The position numbers and the translations under genes are program-made. Shown here piece after piece: positions 28,993 to 41,156 of a stretch of 57,055 nucleotides of DNA (positions within the stretch are counted from its first letter, which is position 1; each line of letters opens with the position of its first letter). This stretch comes from Vitrella brassicaformis (taxonomy: Eukaryota; Sar; Vitrellaceae). Location: the NCBI GenBank assembly GCA_001179505.1, contig CDMY01000304.1, positions 60,379-117,433 of the forward strand, read 5' to 3'. Below the pieces are notes generated by a model that did no database searches, was not told where the DNA came from, and was given only the letters and a program-made list of their open reading frames with translations.

Positions 28993-30232
28993 ATGAGTGA
29001 AGATCATGAGCACCAGTTGACGCGGCGTCCATGGTCGTGGAAGCCCTACCAGTATCGAATTGGGAGGATGTTTGTCCTCTCGGAATGGAAGGTCATGGAT
29101 GAGCAATGAACAATGTGTGCAAAGGATTGACCGCATGATGCGCTTGGTGTGTGTTGTGACGGTTGCAGGACGGCACGCTAATTGTCATCGGACCGGACTG
29201 TAAGCCAGCCAGTGGGCGCACACATCTGTTCGAATCGAATGACCCGGTCTTCTCACCATCTCATATTATCCATTGGCTGCCACAGGGCCTTACACAGTCG
29301 GTCTGCTTGCCTTCATTCTGCTCGTCGGCGGAGGTACACAGACAGACACCAAAGGGAAAGTGCACTGCCTGTCTGCCTGCCTGCCTCTCTGGATGCAGCC
29401 TTTTGCTTCCACGTAGCGCCTCAGCTGTCGTCTCTCTGGTTCCGCATGGGCTCCTACGCCTGTGTGCTGTCGACCCTCGTGTCGTTCGCCTGCGTCTCGC
29501 TGAAAGACCCAGGCATCATCAGGTTTGTACACATGAAACACGCTCACACGAAGGCGTGTGTGTGTCTGATTGTGTCTGATTGTTGATCTGTCAGGCCGTC
29601 GCACAGCGACTGGAGTGATGTGTCGTCGACAGACGATGTGCAGCTGACGGTGGGCGTGCAGGAGGACTGCGATAGCGACAGCAACACACCGTCCACTCGG
29701 CGGTCGACCGAGGCTGCGGCAGACGAGAGAGAGCTGCCTGACCTTGAGCAGCGATATCGGGAGGCGGGGCCGTCGGTGATCGGCAGGGCCACCGGCAGCG
29801 ATACCCCGCCATCCCCTCCGAGAAGACGGCACGTCCAGGCGCATCTGTGAGACAGAGGGTGGATCAAATCAGACGACATGGTGTCCACAGGGGATGTTCT
29901 CTCGTGTCTGTCTGTCTGTCTGCAGGATGTGTGAGGTGTGTGGAGTGCTGGTGCCTCCCGAGGCCCTCCACTGCGTCGACTGCCAAGTCTGTATCGACAA
30001 ATTCGATCACGTGAGTGAGTGGCGATCTGACGATTTACGGACCCATGCAGTGTGTGTGTGTGTATAACTGTTGTCTGTATGGGTGCAGCACTGTCCGTGG
30101 ACGAGCAAGTGCATTGGGCGGAAGAACATCACTGATTTCTACGTCTTTCTGGTGTGCGCCTTCGGGACAGTAATCTACCTCACCATCTGTATGGGCGTGT
30201 ACATTCGAAACACTTCCGTCATACACACATAG
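28993..30232 (+). CDS. DHHC-type protein S-acyltransferase, apparently lacking TM4
   Basis: Membrane palmitoyltransferase. Exons: 28993-29091, 29169-29199, 29286-29333, 29399-29522, 29595-29846, 29926-30010, 30089-30232. All junctions are GT-AG and in phase. The product starts MSEDHEHQLTRRPWSWKP. TM1 is WPYTVGLLAFILLVGG, TM2 is GSYACVLSTLVSFACV, and SLKDPGIIR follows. A Ser/Asp-rich insert of about 80 residues precedes the Cys-rich domain CEVCGVLVPPEALHC, CQVCIDKFDHHCPWTSKC and IGRKN, with the catalytic DHHC intact. TM3 is DFYVFLVCAFGTVIYLTI, then the frame stops after RNTSVIHT. Family members normally have a fourth TM and TTxE/PaCCT motifs after the domain; none is seen before the stop. A hidden downstream exon cannot be excluded. 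Total about 260 residues. Confidence 0.88.
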
Positions 30233-30506
30233 ATGCCATTGGGTCGAATGGATGGATGGATGGATGGCTCGCCGTGTCTCACTGCGTCGGTGTATAGTGA
30301 GTGAGACGCAAAGAGACGTGGCCGGACGTTTGTGGTGTGTACAGTCGAACACGCAAAGCGTCTATGCGTGACTCTGAGAGAGAAACTGAGGCAGATCTCC
30401 TTTGTCCTTGTCTTGAGCGGTGCGCCAGCTCTGCACGCGTGCAAGCTTAATGCTTCCAGTCTCGAGGCCCCCGAAGCCCCCACAGTGAGCCCCGTCATAG
30501 AGCCCG

Positions 30507-33500
30507 ATGGAGCCACTGGCAGAACAGCCGCCGGCCTTCAGGTCACTAGACCTGCAGACCAGCACACGCAGATCGGGCGGGACAGATCCCTCACACGCGA
30601 ACCCAGATGTGCTGCGGCGGGCCGACTTGCTGCTCGAGGGGATGAAGCGGCCACAAAGAATGACCCGGGAGGAGATCACCAGGTCGTGGGCGACGCATGC
30701 AATCCTCCTTCCTTCATGATTTGTCGGTCGTCCGTCTGTTTATGCAGGTGGAGAGATATCAGGGACAAGGAAGGGGAGGAGGCAGAAGACCCCGGCGGCG
30801 CACTGCACGACTTTGCCATCAGCCAGGTAGAAAACACTGGCTATTTAACTCTGTTCAGGCTTCTGTGAGTGCATGGACTGCTCGTTTCTTTGCAGCTTGG
30901 GGCGCTTCGTTCATGCCTGGAGACGGAGATTGACCTTACGTACCAGGCGACACGCATCAAGTCGGCAGAGGCACAAGCGCCTGCACCAGCTGCCAAGGCA
31001 CCTTCCCAGCAGCAGCAGCAGCAGCAGTCGGTGTCAATTCTCGAGCAGACATGTCCACAGATGCAGATCACTGTGGTGCCGACGAGCTACGCCTCGAGCA
31101 AGAGAAAGGCCGGCCATCTCCCGATCTCCATCCTCACCTCAATGCCCGCGGTCGCCTCCCCATCGGCACAGCAAGTATGCCAGCCACCTTTCGTTTCATT
31201 GTATTGTTTGCCTTGCTTGCTTTATTCATGGGAATGAACACCGTTTCGGTCAGGCAGTCACACTGCGGTCTCGGCCAATACGGCAGAGAATTCGTGTCAA
31301 GGGGGGCGACATGATCGAGACCTACATCTACGCCCTGCAGCTCGACGCCAAGATGGGTGAGCCCATGCAGGTCACTCTAGAACCGCCAGTCGACGCACGA
31401 GACACATCCGTCTCGCCGAGACATGAAGAGCCGCCAACAGCCCCCGCTCCCTCTTCCCTCCCACCTGCTGCCCCCTCCCCCGCCCCCTGCTTCGCCCCAC
31501 CGCCTCCTTTGGCCGGCCCCAGTGTTGCGACGGATGTGCCCATCACGCCCTCCATGCTGCGATCAACGTCCGGGAAAGAAAGGGACGAGCATGACAGGGA
31601 GAGAGACACGCGGTCGCCCGTGCCAACGCTCACCGGCTTCCAGTCGTCTGTCGATATGGCCAGCCGGCCGCTGACGCGATTGACGACGCGGCCGCACACA
31701 AGGCTGGACAAGCCAATGGGTGTGCCTGGGGCCGTGCCTGAGGATGTGCCTGAGGAGCGGGCGCATCAAGTGCCGGTGGCAGCTGAGCCCTCTCTGCGGA
31801 GCGATTCGCCGCACTTCTACGCCTTCCATGACCGGAGCAGCAGGGCGCCTTCTCCCGGCTGTGGCCCCGAAATCGCCTACACGGCCGCATTCCACTACCT
31901 CGCTCACCATCTCCAGTCGAGAGCCACCAAGAGGGAGATTCGCGCCTTTCCATGCAGCCCATTCGTGTTGCCAATCAAGGCAATCCTGCCTCCGGAGATG
32001 GCCGTGCCTGTGGAGAAGTCGATCATGGATGCGATTGATGTGGCGAGGCGGGCGTCGGTCACAGTGCCGAAGAGCGCCGGTGTGGGAATGGCCGCGAGGA
32101 AGAGCGTGGTGATGCCGACGACAGGAGTGCTGGGCGAAGAGCTGACATTGGAGGAGGAGAGGGAGGCCGACGATCCTGCGGCGAAGGCACTGACGCCACC
32201 GAGCCTCTGGCACTCCAAGTCGCTGTTCAAGTGAGTGAGAAACAGTGCACAAACAAAGATGCCCACACAAGCTTACAGCGCCTACAAGCATTTCTCTGTC
32301 TCTTTCTCCATTCAGGCCTCTCCTGATCCCCAGCGACCAGGCCATCAGACGCTATCTCTCCCAGCTGACACCGAGACCAGTGCCAGCAGCATTTGCGGAC
32401 CCCCATGCGGTTGTGAAGCAGTACGAGTACCATCATGGCCGACACAAGCAGCAGAGAGAGTCCCTTTCCCCTGAGAGGGGCGGCGATGGGGATGCCGAAG
32501 ACGCCGCGGAGGACGCGCTGCCGACTGTGAGTGCGATCGAGGTCATGGAGCAGGATGTGGGCTTCGAGGCACGCGCCAAGGAACAATTCAGGTGCGATAC
32601 AAACGAGATGGACAAACGAGTGCCTTTCGGAGTGTCCCTCAATGTGTGTGTGCGTGTGTGTGTCTGCAGGTGGTTCCGCTCTCTCCTCCGCACCTTGGCC
32701 ACCTCCCCAAGTGGTGGTCTTGCGATGGCCCAGAGCCTCGAGCTGGTCGTCAAGTCGCTCGTGCTCACGATCGACGGCGAGCTCAGTGCCCACCAGGAGT
32801 ACATTTCTCAGCTTGAGAGGATCATCGATCGCGTCAAGGACCACCACGTGCATGCCACGGCATACAAGACCAAGCTCGATGAAATGACGGCTGCGCACGA
32901 CGCGCTGCGGTGAGCGAAGGGCTTCCTCCGGGTGTCTGTCTGTCTGTCTGCACACAATCCGTGCTTGTGTGCATCAGACGTGAGCTTGATGAGACGGTCA
33001 AGCGCGCCAAGGAGACCGAGATGGCACTTGAGGAAAAAGTGGAGGACCTCACAAAAGACCTCGAGGCGCTCTCGCCCAGCACGGGTGGCGGCCTGCAGGG
33101 CCTGGCGAAGCTCATGGCCGACTACTCCACACTCATGAACGAAATGGAGGTCAGATACGATACCGCATACATCCCTTCCCTCCCACCACACACAAACACT
33201 TTCTGTCTATATCTCTCAGGAGGAGTCTCTGACCCAGCAGCGGCTGTTCAACCAAGTGGGCGTCTGCACCACATCCATGGTTACGACCAGGCAGGGCGAC
33301 CCGCAGAGCCTGAGACAGAGGGGCAGAGTGATCGAGCTGAGAACCGGCGAGATGGAACTCAGGTCAGGGATGTGGTGCGTCATTACAAGGGAAATTTCCT
33401 TTCTATGTCTCGTTCATAGGCCGTATGACATCCGCGATTGCGCGTTGGACGTCACAGAGGCAGACATAGGCCAGGCCGCCACCGACACATCGAGGCCAAT

Positions 33501-36113
33501 ACGCACCATCCACCCGTCCATTCGAAGACTTGTCGCTGCGCACGACCCGAAAACTTTCGTAAGCGCCATTTTAGACGTGCATCCTCGCCACAAAGTGTTC
33601 CTGGGCACTTGCGCCGTGCGTGCAGGTGGACGTGTCGTCGGACGAGCTGCTGATGGAGGCAGAGCGCATCTACGCGCACAAGACGGAGATGGAGGCCAAC
33701 CAGCCCACCCGGCCGCGCAGCTCCCTCTACGACTTCTGCCTTTACCACTACACACAGCAAATGGGCCTCATCTCACTGGCAGAAAAACGGGTGCCGATCC
33801 GTCTACACATATAAGGGGCGAGACACATAGCCACTGCGCTGTGTGGGCAGGTGTACGCCTTGCTGGCAGCCCTCGACCGCAAGATGACTCGGGCGGGGGG
33901 ATCTGCTGCGAAAATGTCGATACCTCTGAGGCTCTTCGCTGGGTGACTCACCCCTCCCACCCAAACACCCACACACGGTTGCACATATGCGCAAACGGCT
34001 CCCTTCACTCCATGTCTCGCTATCGACAGCTTCTTGGAGTTCGCCGACACGTCCTTCGTCTACCCCTTGCCAGTGCTCAACATCTTTCTCCACTTGAAGC
34101 GCCAAATCCACAGCCTCGTCGACTCCCCGCCCGTCGGCGGCCCTCTCGTCCTCACCCCACACACAGCCGCGGCTAATGTGGGGCTCATCGACGCCGTGCA
34201 GGCCTACAAAATGGCCTGCTTCTCACTGCAGGTAACTAAATGAAAGGGCAACGGAAATCACAAGCCTCCTTTTCGTGTGTGCTGTCCGTTTGTGTACGTG
34301 TATGGGTGTGGGGAATAAATAGGGCATTTCGGCGCCAGGATTTGAGCGGCTGGTCACCGCAATTGCTGCCGGGTGCACTGTGGAGGTGCCCGCCAAAAAC
34401 GGATCGTCGGGCTTCACAAAAGTGGACATCTCACTTGCGAGACGTAAGGTGATCATGCTGGCCAAGCTGGTGCGCACCACACTGACCTCTGGGCTGCCCG
34501 CCAACCCCAATGCTTCCGGCAACGGCACGCTCATGCGGACGATCCTGACGCGGCTGGAGATGTACCGTGATCAGGGCGGGGAGGCGTCGGGACCAAAAAT
34601 CGACCACCAGCAATTCAAAGAGGCAAGTAAAGTCAGAGAGCCGCTTTTCTCTTCTGACGTGTGTGTGTATGTGTGTGTGTGCAGGGTTTGCTATCATGTG
34701 GCGTCATGGCCGAGGAGCCGACGTGGGCAGATGAGCTGGATCAGCAGCAGAGGGGCTTCATCGACCCCACCACCACACTGCAGTACTTCACCGCACAGCC
34801 GCACCAGCATCCGACAAGAATCGATGCGGTGCGGCTGTCCGTCGACGAGTATTCCCTCCTAGATGCCGCCGTGTCGGCCTTCATGACCGACTTCCGGTAT
34901 GTGAGAAAACTACCNNNNNNNNNNNNNNNNNNNNNNNNNNNNNNNNNNNNNNNNNNNNNNNNNNNNNNNNNNNNNNNNNNNNNNNNNNNNNNNNNNNNNN
35001 NNNNNNNNNNNNNNNNNNNNNNNNNNNNNNNNNNNNNNNNNNNNNNNNNNNNNNNNNNNNNNNNNNNNNNNNNNNNNNNNNNNNNNNNNNNNNNNNNNNN
35101 NNNNNNNNNNNNNNNNNNNNNNNNNNNNNNNNNNNNNNNNNNNNNNNNNNNNNNNNNNNNNNNNNNNNNNNNNNNNNNNNNNNNNNNNNNNNNNNNNNNN
35201 NNNNNNNNNNNNNNCCCCCCCCCACACACACGACACACATCATTCTCTTTGCGTGTGGGTATGTATGGGGCTGCGCGAACAGTGCCGCCATGACCTCAGC
35301 CTTGACCATCTTCCGTCAGCTGCGGGAGGCACCCCCAGAACCACCACCGGCTGCCACCGATGGCCAGCAGAAGCAAGCCAAAGCGACAAAGGATGAAGAC
35401 TCAGAAAGCTCCGAAGAAGAGCAGCCAGTACCGGCTGTGGAACAGCCGCAGAATAAGCTTCCCGCGCGGCAGCCTTCTGCCTTTATGCTTCGGGATGGGG
35501 AGGATGTGTGGAAATGGGAGGACATGAGGAGGCTCATACACTCGGTGGCGCCACAGGCAAACCCAAATAGATAGACAAACAGACAGACGTGAGCCACCGG
35601 TACTTGAGTGTCCGTCTCGGTGTGCCCCACTGTGTGTGATGTGAAGGTGAGTGAGTCTGAGTCGTGGCGGTTCTACCGCGCCTGCGTCGACCTCTCACAC
35701 GCATGCACCAAGGTAAGCTGTAGTAGGCCGATGGACGCACACAGGCATCCCCCCTGTGTCTGTGTCTTGCCCATATCGGTGACTCAGCGTCCTCTGTCAA
35801 TGTGCCATTTCGAGCCTCACGTCGACGAGTTGCCCTCACACGGAGGCGACAGCATCCCAGAGCACGTCTTCATGCTGGCGTCTCTCCGCGAAATGCTCTT
35901 CTACGGCACCGAGACGGCCGCAGAGGGAACGCCACAGGCGGGCAGATGGACACAGCCTTCACCGCCGAACACCGCACCTTCCGGACGGGTAAGCTCAGAT
36001 GATGCATGGGAGCAGACAGCGCCCGCCCAAGACTTAATTTTCTTTGTTTGGCTGTCTGCGTGCAGAGTGAGGTGCGGAGAGCGGCGGCCAAGAAGGGCGA
36101 CAAGAAAAAGTGA
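30507..36113 (+). CDS. Large hypothetical protein with coiled-coil segment, interrupted by assembly gap
   Basis: ATG at 30507 (MEPLAEQPPAFRSLDLQTST) follows an in-frame stop. Exons continue through RDKEGEEAEDPGGALHDF (30760), a poly-Gln run (31010-31027), a long Pro/Ser-rich exon (31255-32233), IDGELSAHQEYISQLERI (32770) and a coiled-coil KRAKETEMALEEKVEDLTKD (33000). The conserved-looking helical parts SSLYDFCLYHYTQQMGL (33720) and FVYPLPVLNIFLHLKRQI (34065) follow. After the 300-N gap, exons at 35283-35556, about 35647-35720, 35789-35989 and 36066-36113 finish with AAAKKGDKKK. To reach the last exons the splice at 35557 must use a GC donor (CAG|GCAAAC); otherwise the protein ends at 35574. 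No enzyme domain is recognised. A cytoskeletal or flagellar scaffold role is a guess. Confidence 0.75.
34915..35214. other. Assembly gap (300 N)
   Basis: Run of 300 N inside the large hypothetical gene, so one or more of its exons are unknown. Confidence 0.98.
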
Positions 36114-36428
36114 ATGCCGGGGGCATCGATGGATGAATGGGCAGATACTTTTGGGTGGCCGGTTGGCTTGGCATGCCTGTGTTAGTACTTACGTGCGACG
36201 GAATCGAATCGCAGCAGTTGTTAAGGACGCAGACAGCCAGCTGGGTGGAGGGAGTGTGAAAGTGAAGGCAGCTCTCAAGAGACCGACCGACACAAAGGAG
36301 TGAGTTCAATCGCTCAGCCTGCTATTCAGACCACCTCTCTGCATCATCTGCTTGCCGCTTGCGCCGCTGCGTCATTCGTTCAATCCTCTTGCACAAACCG
36401 AACTTAGCTCGCAAATGAATGCGCCGCA

Positions 36429-37918
36429 ATGGCTGCATCTGGTGACGATGATAGTCTCTCGTGCAGCATCTGTAGCAGCGGATTCACGAGCACAGGGGAG
36501 CACGAGCCGCGGCAACTTAGATGCGGTAAGGACGTGTGCCCACCACGAATGACTGGCGGAGGGAAGGAGCGCCGAGGGCGCTCTAGCTCTGTGTGTGACA
36601 CTGTGCTGTTGTTTGTCTGTCAGGCCACTCGTATTGCGCACATGTGAGAATCTCAACAAAGAGGCAGCTGTGAATTATGTACTGAAGCCTGGGGGCACGT
36701 GTGTGGTGTGTGGTGTCCAGTGTGTTGGAGACCTCCGTCGCAATGCCCAAAACAACATCATCAGATGCCCTCTCAGGTGCCGGTAAGGCACAGGAATTGA
36801 CACAGGACGACTCTCCATGCTCACTTTCTTCGCTTCGTGTGCCGTCTTCGCTGCCGTATCGTTCAGGGTGACCACGCCAGCCGCCAAGGATATTCCGAAG
36901 AATTACCTGGCAGCGGCAGCAATCGAGCGTCATGAGCAGCAAGGTATGCGAATGCATGCACATGAGTGCACCGGAGGCTCTGTGTGGCAATGTTCGTCTC
37001 GTTCTGCTGGTGTGTGTAGAGCGTGCTCGCATGGCTGCGTTGTACAAGTGCGTCACGGCTGCCCATTTGCTGACTCGTGATGAGACCCATATGGTCATCA
37101 AAACGTGTCACCTGGAGCATGAGGTGGACATGGAGGCGGGGCTGTCATCGATGCGCTCGCGGCTCCACACACTGATGACAGTATGTCATGGCTGGAGAGA
37201 TCACACGTGGCCATGTCACGATGTCATCCTATGCTATTCTATGTAGTCACCGATTGAGGGCAGCGTTGTGAGCAGGTTTCAGGCCAAGTTGCTCACTAAG
37301 TGGATCGAGGGCAACAAGTCGTTGCGGTCCATCTACCGGTGAACAAACGCAAAACAAACTGAGACAGAGGGCTAGACTTACCTTTTCTGTCTATGTGTGT
37401 GTGTGTGCTGCTCATTCAGGGCGACTCGTGACGGACCATCGTACACGGACTTCCTGCGGTGTGTAGGAGATGCAAAGGGCCTGGTGTTCTTCATCTCCAA
37501 GGACACCTACCTGTTCGGCGCCTACATCAGAGACGGCATCAAGCCACCCGATGACCTAAGAGGCCAGAACGACTACAAGTGTGATGGGTGGCAATTCTCG
37601 CTGTCAGGCCACTTCCACAACCCGACAAGACTGACGGAGGGGAGGTGGGATGTGTCGGTTGCCGGGCGGGAGAGGCCACCGTCACGTTACCCACCCTCGC
37701 TCATCGTGTTTTGGGCTGTAGTAGCTGGGAGTGGGGCGCTATGCCTGGGTCATGGGCATGTAGGTTTTTCATCCATGCGCGAATGCGGTCAGTGCCTGTG
37801 GGGCCATGATGTGCCTGAGGGCTATCTCGGGGTGAGAAATGAGTATGGCGGTGCTGTGTTCGGTGGCAGCGACCGGTTCATGGCTGATGATGTGGAGGTG
37901 CTGAGAGTCACGTGAGGC
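36429..37918 (+). CDS. RING finger plus TLDc domain protein
   Basis: Start MAASGDDDSLSCSICSSGFT at 36429. The RING forms only after two introns are removed (from the GTAAGG at 36525, and 36644-36720). The joined product then reads CSIC, LRCGHSYCAHCVGDL and IIRCPLRC, a C3HC4-like pattern with one extra residue in the last Cys pair. RING domains usually act as E3 ubiquitin ligases. A helical linker follows (ERARMAALYKCVTAAHLL; MEAGLSSMRSRLHTLMT). A TLDc domain occupies the last exon (from 37420): RATRDGPSYTDFLRC, DAKGLVFFISKDTYLFGAYI, WQFSLSGHF, NEYGGAVFGGSDRF and DDVEVLRV. TLDc proteins are linked to oxidative-stress resistance and V-ATPase regulation in other eukaryotes. The combination suggests a TLDc-bearing ligase; substrates are unknown. 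Confidence 0.82.
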
Positions 37919-38061
37919 GCGCGTGAGTGAGAGGTTAATTAGATCACGGGACAGATCAGGTGTGGGCACACGCACGCCAGCGTCGATCTAATGAATATCT
38001 ACGGTTGCACATGCAGCCGTTGTGATCTACAAATGCCGCTGACGATTGACGACAGCCACCA

Positions 38062-40532
38062 ATGCTGACGGCATTGCTCCCCTCCTGTCTGCTGCTTCTC
38101 GGCACGGCAGCCAGCGCGCATGCTGCTCACAGCCACACGGCGCTTTGTGGAGGACGCCCAGCGTGTCCCCTGTCAGAGGCACACGCGGCGGTCGGCAGCG
38201 CTGTCAGCAATGCCCTCAAGCCAATCGCTGTCGATTCTCTCTTCGACAACCAGGCCGTTCTGAACACGACTGATGAGCGAGTGACGGACGCCATCTTCTG
38301 TCAGCTGAAGGCTACCGATGTCGCCGTCGGCGAAACAGCGCCGAAGACCATTGAGCTGATCGGCCCGAGGATTGTCTTTGAAGGTCCCAATGCCACCCTC
38401 TGGAGGATCGGCACGGCCATCACTCTCGAGAATGGCCTTGTGAGCATCAGCTTGAGCAGCAACACAGACATCGAGGGCGAGGACACTTTTGAGGTCAACA
38501 TCGACGCCTCCGCGGCTGCCAGCAACAGGAGCAGCCCCGGCATAGACGCCATGTGCGATGTCTTGGTGGCCGCAATGGACACCGAGCATCCTCGGCTGGC
38601 TGTGAGCCAGGACGGCTCTCACGTCAGGGTCTCCCCCCTAAGGCGCAAAGCCTCCAGCACGATAGGAGGCCCACACAAACCGAGGACGGACGAGCCGGGC
38701 ATGCTCAGCCTGCTGCAGGCTTACCAACACGCCGTCAGCGAACCAGACAAGGAGCTCTTGGCGGTCGCGAAAAGGGAACTCCAGCGCCGCAACGATCGGC
38801 TTGTGGGCGAAGGGTTTCTGGCCAACGACAAGCTGATCAAGGACGCGGGCAAGCTCCTGAAAGAGCCCATCACCGAGGCGCCCACTGAGGAGAAGGTGCC
38901 GAACCTGGTCGTGCCGACAGTGGTGCCTGGGCAGGACGGCGTGTTCCCGCGATTCGACGAGCTGATCGACGCCGTGCCGTCGACCAACCTGGGTGACGCG
39001 TTGCGCGCCATCGGCATCCCTATCACGGAGAGATACGTCAACAGCACTGTCGGTCAAGTGCAAAACGCCATCGGCGACCTCGTCAATTCAATCGAGGTCA
39101 GGTCACGCACATATACACAGATACACAGAACGAAGATCGGTGCTTGCATGTGTGTGTCGACGCATCCTCGTTCAGCGATTTGTAACGGCGTACATCACGC
39201 CGGAGAACCTCGATCGCCTGGAGCTGGAGCCGCTTGTGAGTGCTATCGAGCAGGCAGCGTTGGGGCTCTCGCCGCTCTACCAAGTCAATGCCACCGACCC
39301 CATCTACACAGTAAGTACGCCACACACCCGCATCCGTGCGCCCTTCGCTTCCTCGATGTGTCCTTTTTCTCCTTTGCAGTTCGCCCGCGGGGTCACGGAG
39401 AACGTCTGGTCGGCGTCCCAGCTCGTGGACCGGCCGGAGGCTCAGCGAGTTGTCGACGATCTGGTGCAGGACCGTCTTGCAGATGCCATTGCGTAAGCGG
39501 CAGACGATACGCAGAAAGGGAGTAATTGTGGGGTGTGTGTGTGAATGCAGGTGTGCTATTATTGGCAACAGCAACAGTGAGAAGTGCCCTGTGGACTCTA
39601 TCCTTCCCGCATCGCCGTTGCTGGTCCCGACTACCCCAACACCCGGGGGAGTCATCAACTCATTCGGCTTTCCGCGTACGTAGGCTCGCTCTCACACAGC
39701 TAGAAAATTCATGTTTTACTGGTGTGTAATGTGTGGATGATGTGTGCCCCGCCATGTCATGGAACTGACATCAGAGTGCATCGAGGTGAGCGGCTACCAA
39801 CCACTTTGCGAGCCGATCAACTTCGCCGGCGGCCTTGCGTGCATCGCTGGCCGATCCCTCGAGCCCCAGAACTTCGACGGTATCAAAAGACAGACAGACC
39901 GCACAGACACCACACACGCATCCATTCACCTGGGCTCTGGTGTCTGTCTGTCTGTTCCCCAGGTGTCTACACGTTTGACATTCTAGACCGGTTCGGCTTC
40001 CCCATCTACGGGAAGGGAGCGCGCCTCACGGGGGAGGTCGTCGATTTCCCCTTCTCCCAGGCGACAAGAGAACTCTTTCTCTCGCGGACGCCCGGCGAAG
40101 TGGGCACCAACACCTTCCTCCCACAAGTGGGCACCTTCGGGACCATCACGCCCAACGAGCCGAACTTTAACGTAGGCAGAACAAACGCTCACATACATCA
40201 GATCAGACGACGTGTTGTGATATGATATGTGCTGGGTGCAGGAGGTGGGCCTGGGCACCCGTCCGCCATTCGCCACTACGGCAGCGGGCGAGGGCGAGAG
40301 CATCGCGCCCATCGGCTGTGATGCGATCGATCCATTTGGCGGTGAGGGGTTTCCTCAGTGTCTCTCGGGTGGCACGTGGATCTTGGGCCGTGCCGGCAGT
40401 GGCACCTGCACGGGGGTGGTCATCCAGGGTGGTGCCAGCTGCATTTTTGGCCTGCCCTCCCCGCAGATCGAGGAGATCACCATCACGCCAGTCGACTGCC
40501 CGTTCCTCCCGCCACCCTTCCCGAGGCCATAG
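38062..40532 (+). CDS. Secreted hypothetical protein, Cys-containing C-terminus
   Basis: ATG at 38062 opens a signal peptide, MLTALLPSCLLLLGTAASAH, with a probable cleavage after the Ala-rich stretch. The first exon (38062-about 39096) is long and carries possible N-glycosylation sites (NTT, NAT, NRS, NST). Later exons read RFVTAYITPENLDRLELEP (39176), FARGVTENVWSASQLVDRP (39381), CAIIGNSNSEKCPVDSILP (39550), ECIEVSGYQPLCEPINF (39779), VYTFDILDRFGFPIYGKG (39963) and a last exon 40242-40532 ending in a Pro-rich tail. Repeated Cys pairs in the final exons suggest disulfides. No membrane anchor or catalytic motif is recognised. It is likely extracellular, or in a vacuole or other secretory compartment. 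Confidence 0.78.
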
Positions 40533-41156
40533 ATGACTAGACGGGCAGCCAGACAGACGGGGAGACCTTGATTGATTGTGTCGTGTGGCCTGTTGCCCAT
40601 TAGGTCGGTCCTATCCTATGCGGTCGAATATTCTATATGTACATGTACGTGTGTGTGCGTCTTATCTCTGAGTCTCGCTTGTCTGCCTGAATAGATGGGA
40701 TGGAGATCCTGTCGGTCGATTTGCATGTTATGTTGGTGCGGTGCGTGCCTCCGCTGTCCGCGCTGTTACATATTTGTCTTGTTGGTCGGTCGCTACGTAC
40801 CTGTTTATTCGTACGTCTGTGGCTGCATTTCATCGCCGAGAGTGAAAATGCTCTCATACAAACACTTTCATGTGGCTGTGTGCCTGCCCTCTGTGTGTGT
40901 GTGTGTTCCCTGTCGGGGTGGGGGTTCGTGTGTGGATGGAATTCAAACCAGGTTCAAAACACCGTCTTGCGTGTGCCAATTATTTGATCGGGGGGATAAG
41001 GAGATGATTGACGATGGGATGCATGTGCGTGTGTTGTGGGCATCGGCGACTGAGGGACACGCCCAGACGAACAACCGAACGACGAACAGTAGTTAGCAAC
41101 AAGCAACTAAATGTCTTCCACACATGCACCCCTTCAGCCACCAGCCGTCACTCCCA
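40533..41156. other. Intergenic, convergent gene ends
   Basis: Lies between the stop of the secreted-protein gene (+) and the stop of ARV1 (-). It is T/G-rich with (TG) runs near 40648 and 40895. No supported gene; probably both 3' UTRs. Confidence 0.6.

Noticed and set aside
32227-32955. Minus-strand open frame of about 240 codons
   Set aside because: It is antisense to well-supported exons of the large plus-strand gene.
32690-33150. Resemblance of the large hypothetical protein to TSNAXIP1-type coiled-coil proteins
   Set aside because: Only general coiled-coil character; no specific motif match.
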